Assembly (NCBI GenBank): GCA_905221615.1
Contig: CAJNDT010002001.1
Coordinates: forward strand, 712,881-776,880
Origin: Symbiodinium sp. CCMP2592
Taxonomy: Eukaryota; Sar; Dinophyceae; Suessiales; Symbiodiniaceae
Length of the DNA: 64,000 nucleotides
Direction of reading: 5' to 3'
Below the pieces are notes generated by a model. The model worked only from the letters and a program-made list of their open reading frames with translations. It had not been told where the DNA came from and made no database searches. This document shows, piece after piece, positions 18,000 to 31,441 of the stretch (position 1 is its first letter; the number at the start of each line of letters is the position of its first letter). Position numbers and translations under genes: made by a program.

Positions 18000-19100
18000 T
18001 CGCTGCCGTCTTCGCCTGGCTTGAAGAGGCTCCTGCTGCACGCGAAGCTTCTCGTTGCCATGAGTCTCTCTCTCATTGCCGAGCTCCAGCCTTCAGTGGT
18101 TCAATGTTCAATCTTTGTTTCGAGTCATATGCCATTGCTCACACTTCGCCAGGTCAGCCGACAGGAAAAGAGACATACGAAGGACTGCGCCGATACATGC
18201 GTTCACCCTCCCTGCTCCGTTGAATTCTGCATGTCAGCACCCAGGTACCAGGTTTCTGGACCACAAGCCCTAAAACCTAATGCCCTAAGAACCGCCAAAG
18301 CAAGGGCTTTTCCGAATATCACCGTGAGATCGGTCGTCTGCCGGTTCTAACCGACTCATGCCAAACCAGGGCCGATTCTTTGTTTTCCGGGGCTTGGGGC
18401 TTAAGGGCCAAAGGGCTTTAAGGGCCTTAGAGCATTGGGGATTCCAAGGCTTAGGGTAAGCACCACCCGTCGAGATTGAGCCACTCGCTTGATGTCTTCG
18501 ATATTCTGCCCGACCTGCTTGCAAAGGTGTGATGGAGGCAAGTGGCATCGCTTTGTTGCGATGACCCTTTGTCAGAATACTGTGAACACTGAAACAAAAC
18601 AAAACGCATGCAATCAAGGAAGCCCCGCGACTTTCACGCTGTCGTGTTTGCCTCTTTGCCCGCAGTTCTACCTTTGTGCAACGGATTGGGCCCACTGTGG
18701 TTCTGTTGTGTGTGCAATCTTGAATCTTGGGCCGGTCGGCCTCACACTCCTGTGGCACCAGTACCACACCCCTTGCCGGAGCATTGAGGAACAACCACGG
18801 ACATCCACGCATCATGATGATAGGTTTCAGTCCACAACAAAACGGCGTGTGGGCAGTACACAGGGGACCAGAGCAACGACTGAAACTCAGCGTACCTATC
18901 ACACAGACCTATCGCCCATGGATGTTGGTTGATGGCCCATTTTGGCTGGTCCTGAAATCCTCCTAGACCCTGAAGCCCAAAACCCCACTACAGGCCTCTT
19001 CAAGGAGTTGCTTTAGCCGCTGCTGCTCGGCCAGGGAGGCATCTGAGGCATTTGCGGCCTTAGCGTGTGATGGGGCTTACGAGCTAACTATGCGTCCTTG
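18000..19100. other. Unassigned DNA
   Basis: A 205-codon minus-strand frame (18285-18902) has no recognisable motif and a composition like its flanks; I do not call it. CATTTTGGCT at 18939 weakly resembles the spliced leader. Confidence 0.45.
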
Positions 19101-19106
19101 CCTGGA

Positions 19107-19170
19107 CCCCAAAAGTATGTAGAATAATAGCCTTTTATAGGTTTTGGGCCATGATTTGACATACTTTTGG
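19107..19170. mobile_element. Foldback element, family G, copy 1
   Basis: 64 bp. CCCCAAAAGTATGTAGAATA left, inverse CATACTTTTGG right; core TTTTATAGGTTTTGGGCC. Confidence 0.7.
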
Positions 19171-19835
19171 CGGTCTAGGTTCTAGTAATTCAAGTATGAT
19201 GGGGCGTCTTTGCTGTCATTATGCTCATGAGTGGCACTATCATCTTCATAGTGGCAGGGTAGACGGAATTTTCTGATGTAGCTGGACCTGGCCACTAGCT
19301 TAGGCTTAGCCCTCAAGCTAATCTACAATACATGATCGGGCCGCGAAGGTGCTTCAGGAACCGCAAAGACAAGCCTGCATCATGCTGTCAGCCATTATGT
19401 AGCTGCCCTTCAATCCCGAACCCTACATGCCACCCCGTGTATAGAGTGCCGAGTCCGTGGCAGCACGCTCCTCAGCAAAGCGCTCTGCATCCTCACGGGC
19501 CTCGACGGTGTTTGGGCTTTGGCTTGAGGCTGCGGAGCAGCTTCAAAAATCTTCGGGTATCGAACCCAAGACAAAGACACTGTAGTTCAAGTTTCGGGGT
19601 TCACCTTGGCTTCAGCCCAGCAGTTTGCAGCCGATAGCCTGTGAAGCTATTTATTCGAGCTGCGAAATCGCATCTATAGGGGCTCCTTTAAAGCGGCCTA
19701 TAAGGGCTACTATAAGGGATCTATAATAAGGCTCTATAAGGGCACTAGAATGCAAAGGCCTTCATAATTAGACATTCACGGGAGCACTTCACCAAGGTTT
19801 TTGTTGGCTGCAAGCCCTGAGACGAAAAGTCACTC

Positions 19836-20033
19836 CCCTAAACCCTAAACCCTGTAAGCCCCATAAAGCCTAAACCCTAAGCCATAAACCCTAAACTCTA
19901 AACCCTATAAACCCTAAGCCCAAAACCCTGAATTCTAAACCCTACAAACCCTTAACCCTATAAACCCTAAACCCCATAAACCCTAAACCCTATAAACCCT
20001 ATAGGCCCTATAAACCCTATAAACCCTAAACCG
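19836..20033. repeat. Degenerate telomere-like tract, CCCTAAA/CCCTATAAA
   Basis: Units CCCTAAA mixed with CCCTATAAA and CCCCATAAA. Confidence 0.85.
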
Positions 20034-20709
20034 AGTCCACGGCGAGATCAGCTCGAGCCTGCAGCCGCAGCTACAAGTTCATTGAAAGCCCGAGAAACTT
20101 TCTGGGTTGTAATTTGTTTTAGGGTTGTAGTTTGGGGGCTCTGAAAAGTATTTATGAACAGGTACCGCTATAGGAACCATAAGGAAAATTAAAAAGTTTC
20201 CCGAATTGCCACCTAGCTTTGCATTTAAAGTGAAAGGTCCAACAACCAAGAGCAATCACAAACTAATCGTTGTCACAACAGAAGCACGATGCTAGCAATG
20301 CTGCAATAACACCGAAAACAGCAAAGGTCACATCCAGCTTAACAGTTGCCAACAGCTTTCTAGATCGACGACACGGAAAAAGCACATGCCATGGTCACCC
20401 CAACAGGAGTAAGCCCAGCAGACTCGATCAAGGATGCTGGCAGGAATGCAACCGCCAGCAGCTACTAGTGCAGTGAGTTGAAGGCAATATTTCTGCGTAG
20501 AAGAGCTGCTATTACAGAGTTGACTAAGTACATGGAAGTACTATGGTGGTACAGTATCTCAGCTCTTCTGCAACCGTCTGCCGGGGGCCAGAGCCCTTCA
20601 ACTGAAGTTCGCCGCCTGCTCCAGCTCCTTCCGAAGGGAAGCTTCCGAGTCGCCAACCACCTTCGCTGCCGCCGGCGATGATCGGTTTACATGGGTTGTT
20701 GTCAAGATT

Positions 20710-20800
20710 GGGATCTTTTTTTTGGGGCCCTGACTATAGTACGGCACCTAATATTTAGGGTACCCCAAAAGGGACCATCATTTTGACAATCGCCCACATG
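20710..20800. mobile_element. Foldback element, family F, copy 2 (inverted)
   Basis: Core GGCACCTAATATTTAGGGTA, the reverse of copy 1; right end GACAATCGCCCACATG. Confidence 0.65.
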
Positions 20801-21123
20801 AGACGATGCAATAATCAGACAAAAGCCTGCCCGAAACGAACGAACGAACTCTGGCCATCTGAACGCAGAACCCCGAAACCCGAAGCAGAATCCGGATTTG
20901 TAACGGCACTATATACTATATACGACCCAGCGCCCACGCCGAGACCGCAGCGCGCTGTTGCGCTCGAAGCTCCTGCTCTCGCAAACGCGAAGCCTCCCGG
21001 GGTTGTTGTGAATGTCCTTTGAAGGGATCTATAAGTAATTCCTTAAAGGGATCTATATATGGGTTCCGTTAAGGGGGTCTAGAAAGGGCTCCGTTGTTTT
21101 AGGGTTTAGAGGTTCCGATAACT

Positions 21124-21186
21124 AGGGGTACCTTATTTTAGGGTCCTTATTATACGGATCCTACTATTTAGGGTACTCTATATGGG
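21124..21186. mobile_element. Foldback element, family J, copy 2
   Basis: GGGGTACCTTATTTTAGGGT to CTATTTAGGGTACTCTAT; same layout as 15775-15843. Confidence 0.55.
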
Positions 21187-21930
21187 GTGAATGTCGCGCT
21201 TGTCATCCGGGCTAGAACTCGTTGTTACTACTAGGATTGATTATGCATGCACTAGCCCCCAATAACACGTAATGCGGCAGGAAAGCAGAGGCTTCAGGAT
21301 TTGGGTAGGCTAAGGATTCTACAGGGATCTGTGTATTTGTGTGTTGGGTGTAGGGTTTAGAACTGACAGGGTTCGTGGTATGGTTGAAGTAGAGCTTTGG
21401 CTATGGAGACTTGAGTTTAGGAATTCACAATTTCCAGGCATGCGAATCCAAGCTGACTGAGTTTAAAGAGCCGAGAAGAAGCGATCACCTCGCAGCAGCC
21501 CTGCGTGAACGGAACAGAGGAGAGAACTTTGCCAGCTTACCGGGTAGAGAGATCGCGGAGAGGATCTGTATGCAAAAGGTTGGTCAGATGGCCGCAGAGG
21601 AGAGTTGCGTCAGCATGGCGAGAATGTCTTGGGCACACAATAAGGTTGTCATCCAACATTTGAGAACCTGATGTTCTGAGCAATGTTTGTGCACTGGCCG
21701 GTGCAAGATGTGACGACTCTGACAAAGCAAACCGAACTGGATTCCCAAGCATCTGAAGTCCCACAGCCCCCCGGAACGCCTCCAGGCTCTGCATAACCTC
21801 CTTCAGGCTGTCTCGCTGAGCATCCAATTGCGCCTGGACTCAAGGAAAGTTCATATGGTACCACAATGATCACACAATGGTTCCTGAATCTGGTCGTGGT
21901 ATAGTAGACAAGGCAACAGTGATAACAGTA

Positions 21931-22095
21931 GTACAGTAGTAGTCGTCGTCGTAGTAGTAGTAGTCGTACTGGCTGTGACACTGGCGGTGGTAGTGGTAGT
22001 GGTAGTAGCGGTGGTCGTATATGGCGGTGGTGGTGGTGATCTTTGTGGTAGTGGTAGTGGTAGTGCTAGTTGTGGAGTGGTGGTGCTAGTAGCAG
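21931..22095. repeat. GTA/GTG trinucleotide-rich block
   Basis: GTAGTCGTCG, GGTGGTGGT and GTAGTGGTA runs. Confidence 0.85.
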
Positions 22096-22267
22096 AAAAA
22101 CTTGGAAGTAGATGTTGTAACAGCAGCTACTTCTACCAGACGGCCCCGAAACTTGAAACCTAGGCAAATCCTCTTTGATTGCTTGGTCAAGAACCTTCCT
22201 TGCGAATGTGGGGTTCTGGAAGCTGATGTTTATGCATTCTGGCATCTTAAGATCTGGTCCTCCACCA

Positions 22268-22371
22268 CCCAGAGATCCCAGTACCCCTTAATTAAGGAAT
22301 ATACCTCAAATCATAATATTAAGGCCCCTATAGTATGTAAGGTATATTCCTTAATTATTGGGTTCTCTGGG
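22268..22371. mobile_element. Foldback element, family E, copy 1
   Basis: 104 bp. CCCAGAGATCCCAGTACCCC left, inverse TTATTGGGTTCTCTGGG right; inner TTAATTAAGGAATATACC pairs with GGTATATTCCTTAATTA. Confidence 0.75.
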
Positions 22372-25130
22372 CAGACCAAAGCCTCCACTTTGGTTGGTCG
22401 ACTTGTCAAAACTTGCCGTCAAAACGATGGTCAATATGCTTTGAGGTATAGTATGTTCACAGCTGGGTCGAGACTTCGGGGATTATTGGTTGTGGCGGAG
22501 TTCTGTCGTCAGGTTCGCTATTTTGCACACCTGCTGCATTGCTTTCGCAGGAAAGGCTGCGTTAGCTCTATCCACTCGATCCAGCTTTGAATTTGCGGGT
22601 GCCTCTTGGCTCTCGACTTGTTGAGTCAACTCATCACACTCCTGCACCAGGCTGAAGATGTCAAGAAGACGGAAATGTCTACATATACATGGTGGGTTCC
22701 TGCCGTCTGATTGATGCATGCCCTTTGTGCCACACACACTTTCCAACTCACCGCGTTTCTCATCAGCAATATGGTGCTAGCTTACTGCAAGGCACCAGCT
22801 CTCATGTCCAGGCAAACTGTTGCGTACTGCGCCGTTGCAGCCTGTGGCAGCTATCACCCTCGCCCCCCCACCCCCCTTCCGGTCCTGTTCGGCTTTGTCA
22901 GCCCTCGCATATGCAGGCAGGAAGCAGGTCATACAGGATAGTACCAGTGTCTGGAGAGATTGGACTGCTGAGTGCTCTTTCGGTTGGGTGTGCGTTGGTG
23001 TACTTGTTGGTGACACTGACATACACGTCCTGCAGTACACGAACGTGCGATGTAGTGCGTTACTAGTATCGATCCGGCAAAAGTTCAATATGCATGTCTT
23101 CCTGCACTACCATTTGTGTGTTGCAGGGTGAACTTTGCGATGCTGCCATGATACTTGTTTCCTGCATCAAACTCATCAAGCAGGTTCAACACATATGCGA
23201 GTTTGTATACATTCGTGCATAGTAACATGCTAAGTAATCTCTTGCACACATCGACTGTGTAGTACCGTCCGTGTGCTGCTGTCATGCTATGCTGTGTCCC
23301 TGATCTCTGTTTGAAGTCTCAAGGGCAGTAACTAGGTCACTCATGGATTCGAAGTCTCGATATCGCCACGTTGTTTTATACAACGTGGCTTTTCGAACAG
23401 CATTTCTTGGGATCATATATACATATTTATGAGTGTATCCTTCACAGAAATCTGTGGGGACGGCATACAACTCAGTCTACGGTTGAGGAGTCCCTAAAGC
23501 TCACATGCTAAGCAGTCTAAGGCATGGGCCTCTCTACGGCCTCATCCAAGGCTGCCTGGGACACGGAGTCGTGAGCTGGTGTACCGGCAAACTTACCGTT
23601 GGTTAGTAGGGAATGGAGGAATGGGGTATAATTATAACTACTATTACTACCATTCTTCCATTCCCTACTAACCAGCGGTAAGGTAAAGAAGTGCATGCAC
23701 TCGTCCACCAAGTGATAAGAGAGACGAGTCGCAATGACAAATAGACGGAATAAGGAGCTGTCAACTCTGCACTAAAAGATGCTGGTGGTAGTGATGAAAG
23801 ACAAAGGCTTTTGTCATAGCTCACCATGTAGCTGTTTGCTGATGTTATGCAGATACGTGCCTTCTGCGTCTCGAGCTCCGATCTTGCGGTGCCCTCCTCA
23901 CCAGAGAAGAGGGCTTTCAAGGCGAGCTAGGCTGCCTCTCCGTTGCTATGAGCATCGTGGGCCGAGTACTCTCTTCGGGTGTTTCTGACAGCTGATTGCT
24001 TGAGGCCGGATGACGCTCCGCTCTCATTGCTCTCGTTGCCTTGATTCTGCTGACGAAATGGATGAGCACGAAACCGTAACACCCAAACATTGCTGAGCCT
24101 GGTCGTGCCATAGACATGTCTGAAAATATGCTTGGAATGGTAAAGCAGAAACCCAAGCTGGTTGGTCTCCTGCTGCGCAGCTTTCTCCCCCCATGCGACA
24201 GCCTTCCGCTGCAGGTCCTCGGGAGGCAAGTTTTGATGGGCTTAGGGAGATGCTTTTTTAATGTGGGGGCCTCAACATGTCAGTAAAGTTTGGGATGTCG
24301 GGGCATACACATATAACCAAAAGCATAAGTACATATGGGGACAACAAGGGGAGCCTATGGCCACATATTCAGGCCTGTATGTCACAGTGCGGTTCCTTTG
24401 TTGGTGCCCTTGTGTGTAATTTGGTCCTTCTTCTGCAAGGCACCTGATGTGAGCAACGGGAGTGTTGGAGCGGGGGTATGAACATTTCGTATGTTCACGC
24501 GAGGACAACTGCTGCAAGTCGTGAAGATTATGGTGCTCATTGTCACTATCATGATGATGACTCTTCCTGAGCAAATACTGCAAAGTATTACCTTCGGGCC
24601 TTCATGAGACCACCGTGGAGACCCAGCTCCAGGAAGCTCAGACTGCACCAGGACTACCCGAGCTTCCGACATTCTGCCGCTCCAGCGCATGGGCCACGGC
24701 GCTGCGTGTAGCAGACATGCGCCGGGCTGCCGCCTACCAGGGGTGTAGGCGGTTTAGGTTTAGGATCTATAGAACTTCTGGATTCTACAGCTTTAAGATT
24801 CACGGTTTGGGAAATTAGTGTGCAGGGCTGAGGCGGTTGACTGTAGAGCTGGCGAACGAGAGCTGACATGAGACTGACTGGGTGGTAAGCTTCTGATATC
24901 TTCTGATGCACATGCTAGGTTGCACGTATATGAGCTGGCAAGGTTTTTTCTCCCTAAGTTACGCTGTTGGTCTTGGGCTTCAACTACGAACCGAGAAGTA
25001 CCAAGATAGACTTGAAGAATCTGCCTGGATGGCGATCCGGCTGGCCCTGGACAAGGAAGCGCCAGGCATTCTCGTCATCAGCACCTCGGGCAATCAAATG
25101 TTCCAACCTGAACTGCCTCCAACCTCTGAT
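22372..25130. other. Unassigned DNA
   Basis: Nothing recognised apart from family A copy 2. Confidence 0.45.
23592..23682. mobile_element. Foldback element, family A, copy 2
   Basis: 91 bp; CTTACCGTTGGTTAGTAGGG and its inverse. Both arms carry the same change (GTTGG/CCAGC differ slightly), with an AT-rich loop. Confidence 0.8.
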
Positions 25131-25221
25131 CTTGCCTTTGGTTAGTAGGGAACGGAGGAATGGGGTACAACTCTAACTACTATTACTACCATTCTTCCAT
25201 TCCCTACTAACCAAAGGTAAG
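25131..25221. mobile_element. Foldback element, family A, copy 3
   Basis: 91 bp, flanked by TGAT on both sides, a likely 4-bp target duplication. Confidence 0.85.
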
Positions 25222-25537
25222 TGATTCAATCGCAGAACGCCCGATGCTGAAAACCGAAGGGGCCCTGGCTCCCAGCAAGTTGCAGATCTCGTCTGTGCCA
25301 GTGTCCTCGTCCTTGTCCAGCCACTCCTAGCAACGGTTATAGGAAGAGTTAGGAGGATGGAGAGAGATCTGGTTGTTGCGGGCTCTCCCCAAATCATGAT
25401 GCGGCGGGATTTCCGCGATTGCAAAGCCACGACTTGCATACCGAAAAACAACGACAAGTGCAAGTAAAACAGCTAGGCAAGCACAGAGACTCAAGACATG
25501 CAGTCCGCCAGTTGTGCACGGACTCATCTACAGGTGT

Positions 25538-25690
25538 ATCTACATGTAACACGTATGTAGACATGTAGATATACGTATGTGTGAGCTTGCATATATACAT
25601 GTATATGTCCACATATCTGTGTGTATATATATATATGTATGAATACATACATAACGTTCTACATACATACACACATACATACATAACTGG
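25538..25690. repeat. (ATAC)n/(GTAT)n-rich block
   Basis: Mixed TACATGTA and CATACATA repeats. Confidence 0.85.
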
Positions 25691-25700
25691 ATATACATAG

Positions 25701-25801
25701 GTGGCTGCCAACATTAGGTCCGTTTTTCGGTCCTTAGTATAATACAGCACCTAATATTTAGGGTACCCAAAAGCGGACCACAAATTTGAACACCCCCACA
25801 T
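25701..25801. mobile_element. Foldback element, family F, copy 3 (inverted)
   Basis: Core CAGCACCTAATATTTAGGGT; arms GTCCGTTTTTCGG and GCGGACC. Confidence 0.65.
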
Positions 25802-25802
25802 A

Positions 25803-28800
25803 TGTAACTAATTACACATAGAACAACATACCTGCATATGCACAGTATATGACGCAGATAGCTTTGGACGTACTTGCTTGCCAAATTCGCTAAAGAAACA
25901 CAGGCGGGCAACATCTTGCTTGTAGGCCTACATGCAGCATATGTATGCGGCTAAGCCCAACAGTACAGGACCAACGAAGCTACAGATGTAGCTGAAGTGC
26001 TGAAATCATGCGGAAGCTGTGACGAATAAACTCTGCTCCAAAAATTTAGAAGCAAACACATGTTCGGGAATCTAGAACTGCGCTCTTACCTTGTCTTCTA
26101 AACACGCTGTTCTGCTACACAACATGTTTCCATGCTTCATAGATATCTTTCTGCGAGCCCGGATTGCATGTTCAGACAAGGGCCAGCAGGGACGGCGTCA
26201 GATACATAAACATAAACCCATAATCCTCTGCAGCAGGAGGATATGATTCGAAATCGGTCCGTAGATCTACCAGTGTATGTGTATACACGTATGCAAAAGA
26301 CTAAACCGGCAGGCAGAAGGACATGCAATGATATGCACCGGCAGGGACGTACTTGACAGGTCCGTGGTAAACATGTAAGTTATACCTATGCTTACGTTTC
26401 TTCCCAAGTTGCGGCTTCTGCCAAACCGCAAACCAGATGAAGCACTATAAAGAGGCTTCCATCGCAACTCTTCAGGAAACCAGTTTCATAACAAACCCAT
26501 GAAGGTTGATGCACAAGGAAAGGGGCTTCCAGGCCTGCCAGGCCTTGACACCTTCCATGAGTTGCTGGTCCGCGACTCGCGCATTCCTGGTTCTTCCGGC
26601 AAGTGCTTAGGGGCAACAAGCAGTGAAGTTCAGAGCGACGACTCATAGACTCATACTACTTGTTACGACGAAGGTTCGTTGTCCTGGCCGCGACTGCGTT
26701 GATATCTTTGCTTATATTCAGAGGCTGTCAGAGACCAAGCATGCAAAAGGTTCGAGAAGCTAAACATTGATTGAAAGCACTATGCCGAGTTCACGGCTGC
26801 GTCTTGACCATGTTCTCCTGGCTCCCAGCGACGCCAACAACGAGCCGGATAATTACTTCTTACTGCTTGCAGGAACTCGCAGGAAGGAAAGCCACATGTA
26901 GCTCTCCAAGTCTGCTGCGCCTCCCTGGCGAGGGATGTCTTCAGCTCCTGCGATCACCAAATCTTGCTACAAACATCCAACAGGTCGACTGCGGAACCCC
27001 AAAACACCCTGGGACAACATCGTTTGTGAGGAAAAGAGGAGGGGCAGCCCCCCCGAACATGTCTGCTTGCATCCATCTTCGGATTACTCTTGCAGCTGCG
27101 TGCTGTAAGCACCACTGCGACCAAACGCTTTTGCTCCCTTCATCTGGTACTCAAGGGGAAGAGTGCAGCATCAGACTCAACGTCGCACCCTGTATGAGTA
27201 TGAGATTCGTCACGATCACGCCTGTCATACTCGTCCGAAAAAGGTTCCTTTCACAAGAGGATCTCAAAACTGATGGGTCGGTATTTTCGGGACGGATAGA
27301 AGGTCTGAATCCCGTGAGGGGCTGAGCTATCCAGGCCGTCCTTCCAGTAGGTGCGGCGAACCGTTTCATCTCCGAATGCTCGCTCCTGCTGAAGAGCATG
27401 AGACTCAATTTGTCAGATAGTTACTACATCTCAGGCAGGACACGGAAAGTCCTTGCAAGCTACCGACTCTTCGCGGTCGCACGATCAAAACAAGCTTAGC
27501 AGAAAACACCCGCGCCTCCCACTGAGCTTTCAGAGCACGCTTGCGGTCACGGACGACCGTAAAAAGTGCCTGAGTTACACAGCTGGAGAGAAGCGAACGT
27601 GTTCTAAGAGCAGGCATCATGTGTCCTCAAAGGAACTATGTACCCAGAGATCCCAAATACCCCTTAACATAACTTAAATAATAATATTAAGGCCTCTATA
27701 ATTTAAGGTGTTCTCTCTGGATAGCGAGCCACAGCCGATGTGTGACCTTCTGGGTGGGGTCCGCGGCAAAAATGAAAAACAAATATTATGGAGACACACC
27801 CATACTGATACTGGTTTGCGGACACGCATAAACAGAAGACAGATTCTAGAAGCAGCACCAGCTGGTGGAGGGTTACAGCTCCACGGCCATGAACGAAAAT
27901 CCACGAATTCCCCCTCGAATGAAAACACGCCTCCTCGCTCAGCGGAAGCTTCGCACCGCCTGACTGGCATCTGCAAGTCATTTGCAATGTGGGGGGGGGA
28001 GGGGGGCCTGGCACACTGACCCTGACCGGCCTTCAAACTCCTACTCCGCGAAATATCTAGACTCTAGACTCATGCAGGAACCTGTAGCACTGTAGAGGCG
28101 CCTGAACCCTCGGCTCTTCCAGCCTGAAGCTGGAACTCTAAAGCACAAAAGGCAAACAGGAGCAAGGGCACCAATTAAACAGGCCGGATACATGGTTGTC
28201 CACCACTTCGGGCCCCCTGCCTTCGATGGGGCGCCCAGCAGCCAAAGATTGGAACAAAGACGAAGCTTCGCCCTTGGTCGGTGGGTTTAGTAATTTACCT
28301 TCTAGGGAAGTGTCCTGGGCTTGGGGCTTCCCTGTTGGCATGGGTTTACGGTCCAGCCATGCAGTCGGTTCATCCGGAAGGCCCCGGAGCTCCACCCTGC
28401 AATTGGCTTCGACTCTCTTTTCGCAGAAAGGACGCAGCCGTTTGTTCTATCAAGTTTCGACTTTCGCCTTGTGCAAGTTTCCTGCAGGGCAATGTAAAAG
28501 CACGAGACGGTTGAACGAGTACAGGCACAGTCTGCCTCACCCGCGACTCCTCGTCTGGTAGCTACAGCCCACGGCGAGCAACTGCTTCTCATGACTGATG
28601 TTAGGATGTTGACACATGCTCTGACCTCTGTCCAAACCCGAATCTCTTCCGAACCATCAAGAGAGTAACAAAAACCTGAACGTCCCTGAACTCGGCAACT
28701 CCAGCACCCAAGGATCCCACCCTTAGCTCATCTGATAAGGAGCCACCTCAGCAGCAGGGCACATCAGTCTTAGCTGGAGCGACCAGTCTTTGGTGAGACG

Positions 28801-29390
28801 TGAGTGATGCATCGTGTCAGTGTTCTTGTTGGTTGCTCTCTGTCTGATTCGTTTGAAATCGGTTACAGGTCTTATGGCTATGATTCGCTATGATAGCTAT
28901 GAAAGTGAGCATCTCGAAACTAGCTTCCCTTCTGACTTCCTGGCATCGCCCACAACATCGTGGCACAACGCTGCGACGCTACAGGTGTACTGTACCGCCG
29001 CGTTCGGGAATACATGACACACACAGACTCATGTCAAAGCACTGAAACCTCAGAGCTCTTTAATTAAATTCCGGCCCACTGTGAGATCTCAAGAAGCCTT
29101 TGTAAGCCCTCCAGGGCTTCATCGTTCTCTACACCCACGGAGAAGAGAGGCGAAACCCCACCAAACAGCCCCCCAAACCCCTAAAGTCCTAAAGACCTCA
29201 ACCCAAAACACCTAAACCTCCCCCCCCCTCCGAAAAAAATGCGAGAACAAACCCTAAAACCCGAAAGCCTTCGACTAAACCCTCAATCCCGACAGGATCC
29301 GAAAACCCCCTGCGACAGTAGGGGCCCAAGCAGGAGGTGTGCTGGACCGACTCCCAGGCTGCGTGCAGGCTGAGAATCCTCCGAAACGGC
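25803..29390. other. Unassigned DNA
   Basis: A 184-codon plus-strand frame at 26771-27325 is the longest, but it has no motif or codon bias I can support. Family E copy 2 lies inside. Confidence 0.45.
27643..27720. mobile_element. Foldback element, family E, copy 2
   Basis: 78 bp, same left end CCCAGAGATCCCAAATACCC, shortened middle, right end GTGTTCTCTCTGG. Confidence 0.7.
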
Positions 29391-29478
29391 TTAGGGATTA
29401 GGAATTAAGGATTAGGGTTTAGGGATTACGGATTAGGGTTTAGGGATTAGGGTTTAGGGATTAGGGTTTAGGGTTTAG
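29391..29478. repeat. Telomere-like tract alternating GGGTTTA and GGGATTA
   Basis: Heptamers GGGTTTA and GGGATTA alternate on the plus strand. Confidence 0.85.
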
Positions 29479-29489
29479 TGCCTTTTTGG

Positions 29490-31058
29490 AGTCTGCACGG
29501 AGCATTCCCCGGCTGAGGGTCTAGGGTTTAGGGCTTCAGGCAAGGCTGGCAGGTTTCCGGGCGGATTCTTTAAGGGTTCTGCAGGACTTGATCACGGCTC
29601 TGTCAGGGCGTTGAGGGTATTCAGATTTCAGGAGTTCACGGTCTGCAGGGTTTGCAGGTTCCGAGGCTTCTAGGATCCGGGGGTTTAGGGCTTGAGGTGT
29701 GGAGACTGGGATCTCTAATTCAAGTTTAAAGCCTCTGAGCTTAGGGGTTTCGGGTTAGAGGAAGTTTTCGAGGACCAAGTACAGTGCCATGGAGTTTAGG
29801 TCACCATTTGATGTTGCTTTCTGGTGGGCTTTCTTCGGGGAGGCAGTGTTGTGAGTGGCAGAAGTAGCTTCGGTTGGGGCTGATCGGCTTTGTTGGTCCC
29901 ACGAACTAATCCCATGATGCGTTTGCAGTTGCTGCACGCGTGGCATTCCGGACATGGAGCAATGGGGGCTCTGAATATCCACGGGCATGGTATCTTTCAA
30001 AGCGACCCCCCGTAGGGCGTGACTCAGATCGAAACACAACGAGGCAAATACACGCAAAGCGCACATGAACCCTAAATTCGTGGTTACCTCACAATCTGCA
30101 ACCCAAGGCCTGCCGTCGTTCACGGAGGCTACGAGCTGCTTCAGCAAGGCCTCACTGGATGTTGCGTCAGCGGCTTCGATCGGGGCTCGGGATAAGGTTA
30201 GTCCTGGCATCTAGAATTCGAAGGTTTACGGGGCTTGGGCTACATGGTCGCAAGTAGTTACAAAGCTTCCATGTTTCAGAGCCCATTTACAATAGGGCTA
30301 CAGAGTTGAGAGGTTGGCAGAAGCCCGAGCGCTTGGAAGCCCACCACGAAGGCCACGCAGCCCAGCGTCTTGCCATTGACAGCCTGGTGTAACTGAAGCG
30401 CTGGAGCCGGAGTAATAAGATAAGCTGTTATAACATGATGACATTACGACAAACCAAAGGTCATGTAACATAAACCTTCATAAGATCAGGCTGTATGTAA
30501 CTGCAATGAATTAGGCTGCAGGCCAGTCTTTTTGGCATTCAGAGTTGGAGGCCCGAGAAAACAACTTGGCGGTCGAAAGGTGGCTAGCCTTCACCATCGA
30601 ACGTCATTCAAACTCTGAGGACACGAGCGGAGTCAGGGCTTCTGGATCAGAATAGCAGGGATTGCGATTTGGGCACTAGACCCTAAACCCTAAACCCTTA
30701 AACAGGGAGCACACTCTCCGAGAAAGTATAGGGAACAGGGCCCACCATGGCACCTTCGGCCGGGAAAGGCCAGCAGAGAACAGCTTCGAGCGGAACTTTT
30801 CCACAGCGTCCTGGCTTCAGTGACTCAATGAATTTGAGAGGTGGCAGGCTGCACTAAATACAATACCAGAACATACTGGAGCTGGAGCGGTGATACAATG
30901 ACTTTCGAACGATTGCAACGCAAGCGTAATTGACCCTATAATCAATGAAGTGACGCCATACGTCGAGAAGTACTGTAATCGGCGGCTGCTGTTGCGCACG
31001 AACAAGCGCAAGTGTCAAGGTGTTGTTGGCTGCATATTTCGAGCCCATGTAGCACACA
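29490..31058. other. Unassigned DNA
   Basis: A 151-codon minus frame at 29755-30210 is unrecognised. CCCTAAA remnants near 30680. Confidence 0.45.
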
Positions 31059-31086
31059 CGGGCACACAGACACACACACACACACA

Positions 31087-31142
<56 letters not shown>
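31059..31142. repeat. (CA)n tract
   Basis: About 40 CA units with rare interruptions. Confidence 0.95.
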
Positions 31143-31144
<2 letters not shown>

Positions 31145-31328
31145 GGTATTGTATTGACCGCTTCAAAAGCACGTCGAAAAATTAAGACGCGCATTCCTCA
31201 AGCCTTCCGGGCCCTTTTAACACCCTTTTACACCGTGCAGCAATGCAGCAGCAGGCCTTAAAGGGCTTGCCCAAAGAGTCGTAGCTGGCACCTCCAGAGT
31301 CGGTGGCTTTTGCTTCGACAATGGTGGT

Positions 31329-31441
31329 CTGTCTGGTTCTTAGTAGGGAATGGGGGACTGGATCCCTATAGTAGTCCCTATATAATCCCCAATTATAGTC
31401 CCCATAACCCATTACCCCATTCCCTACTAAGCACCAGACAG
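31329..31441. mobile_element. Foldback element, family B, full copy
   Basis: 113 bp with about 27-bp arms: CTGTCTGGTTCTTAGTAGGG and onward, inverse at 31415-31441. The arm interior AGTAGGGAATGG is shared with family A, so the two families are probably related. Confidence 0.8.

Larger units (their letters stand above)
19190..22260. other. Unassigned DNA with scattered repeats
   Basis: Only repeats and foldback elements listed separately. Small runs AGGGATCTATAA recur near 19700-19740 and 21020-21090. Confidence 0.45.

Noticed and set aside
18285..18902. 205-codon minus-strand frame
   Set aside because: No motif, no start context, composition like surrounding DNA, and overlaps telomere-like CTAAA remnants.
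18936..18950. Possible spliced-leader relic CCCATTTTGGCTGG
   Set aside because: Only about ten bases match and the diagnostic CTCAAG end is missing.
26771..27325. 184-codon plus-strand frame
   Set aside because: Cys- and Ser-rich without a recognisable fold; length is not remarkable in about 50% GC DNA of this size.
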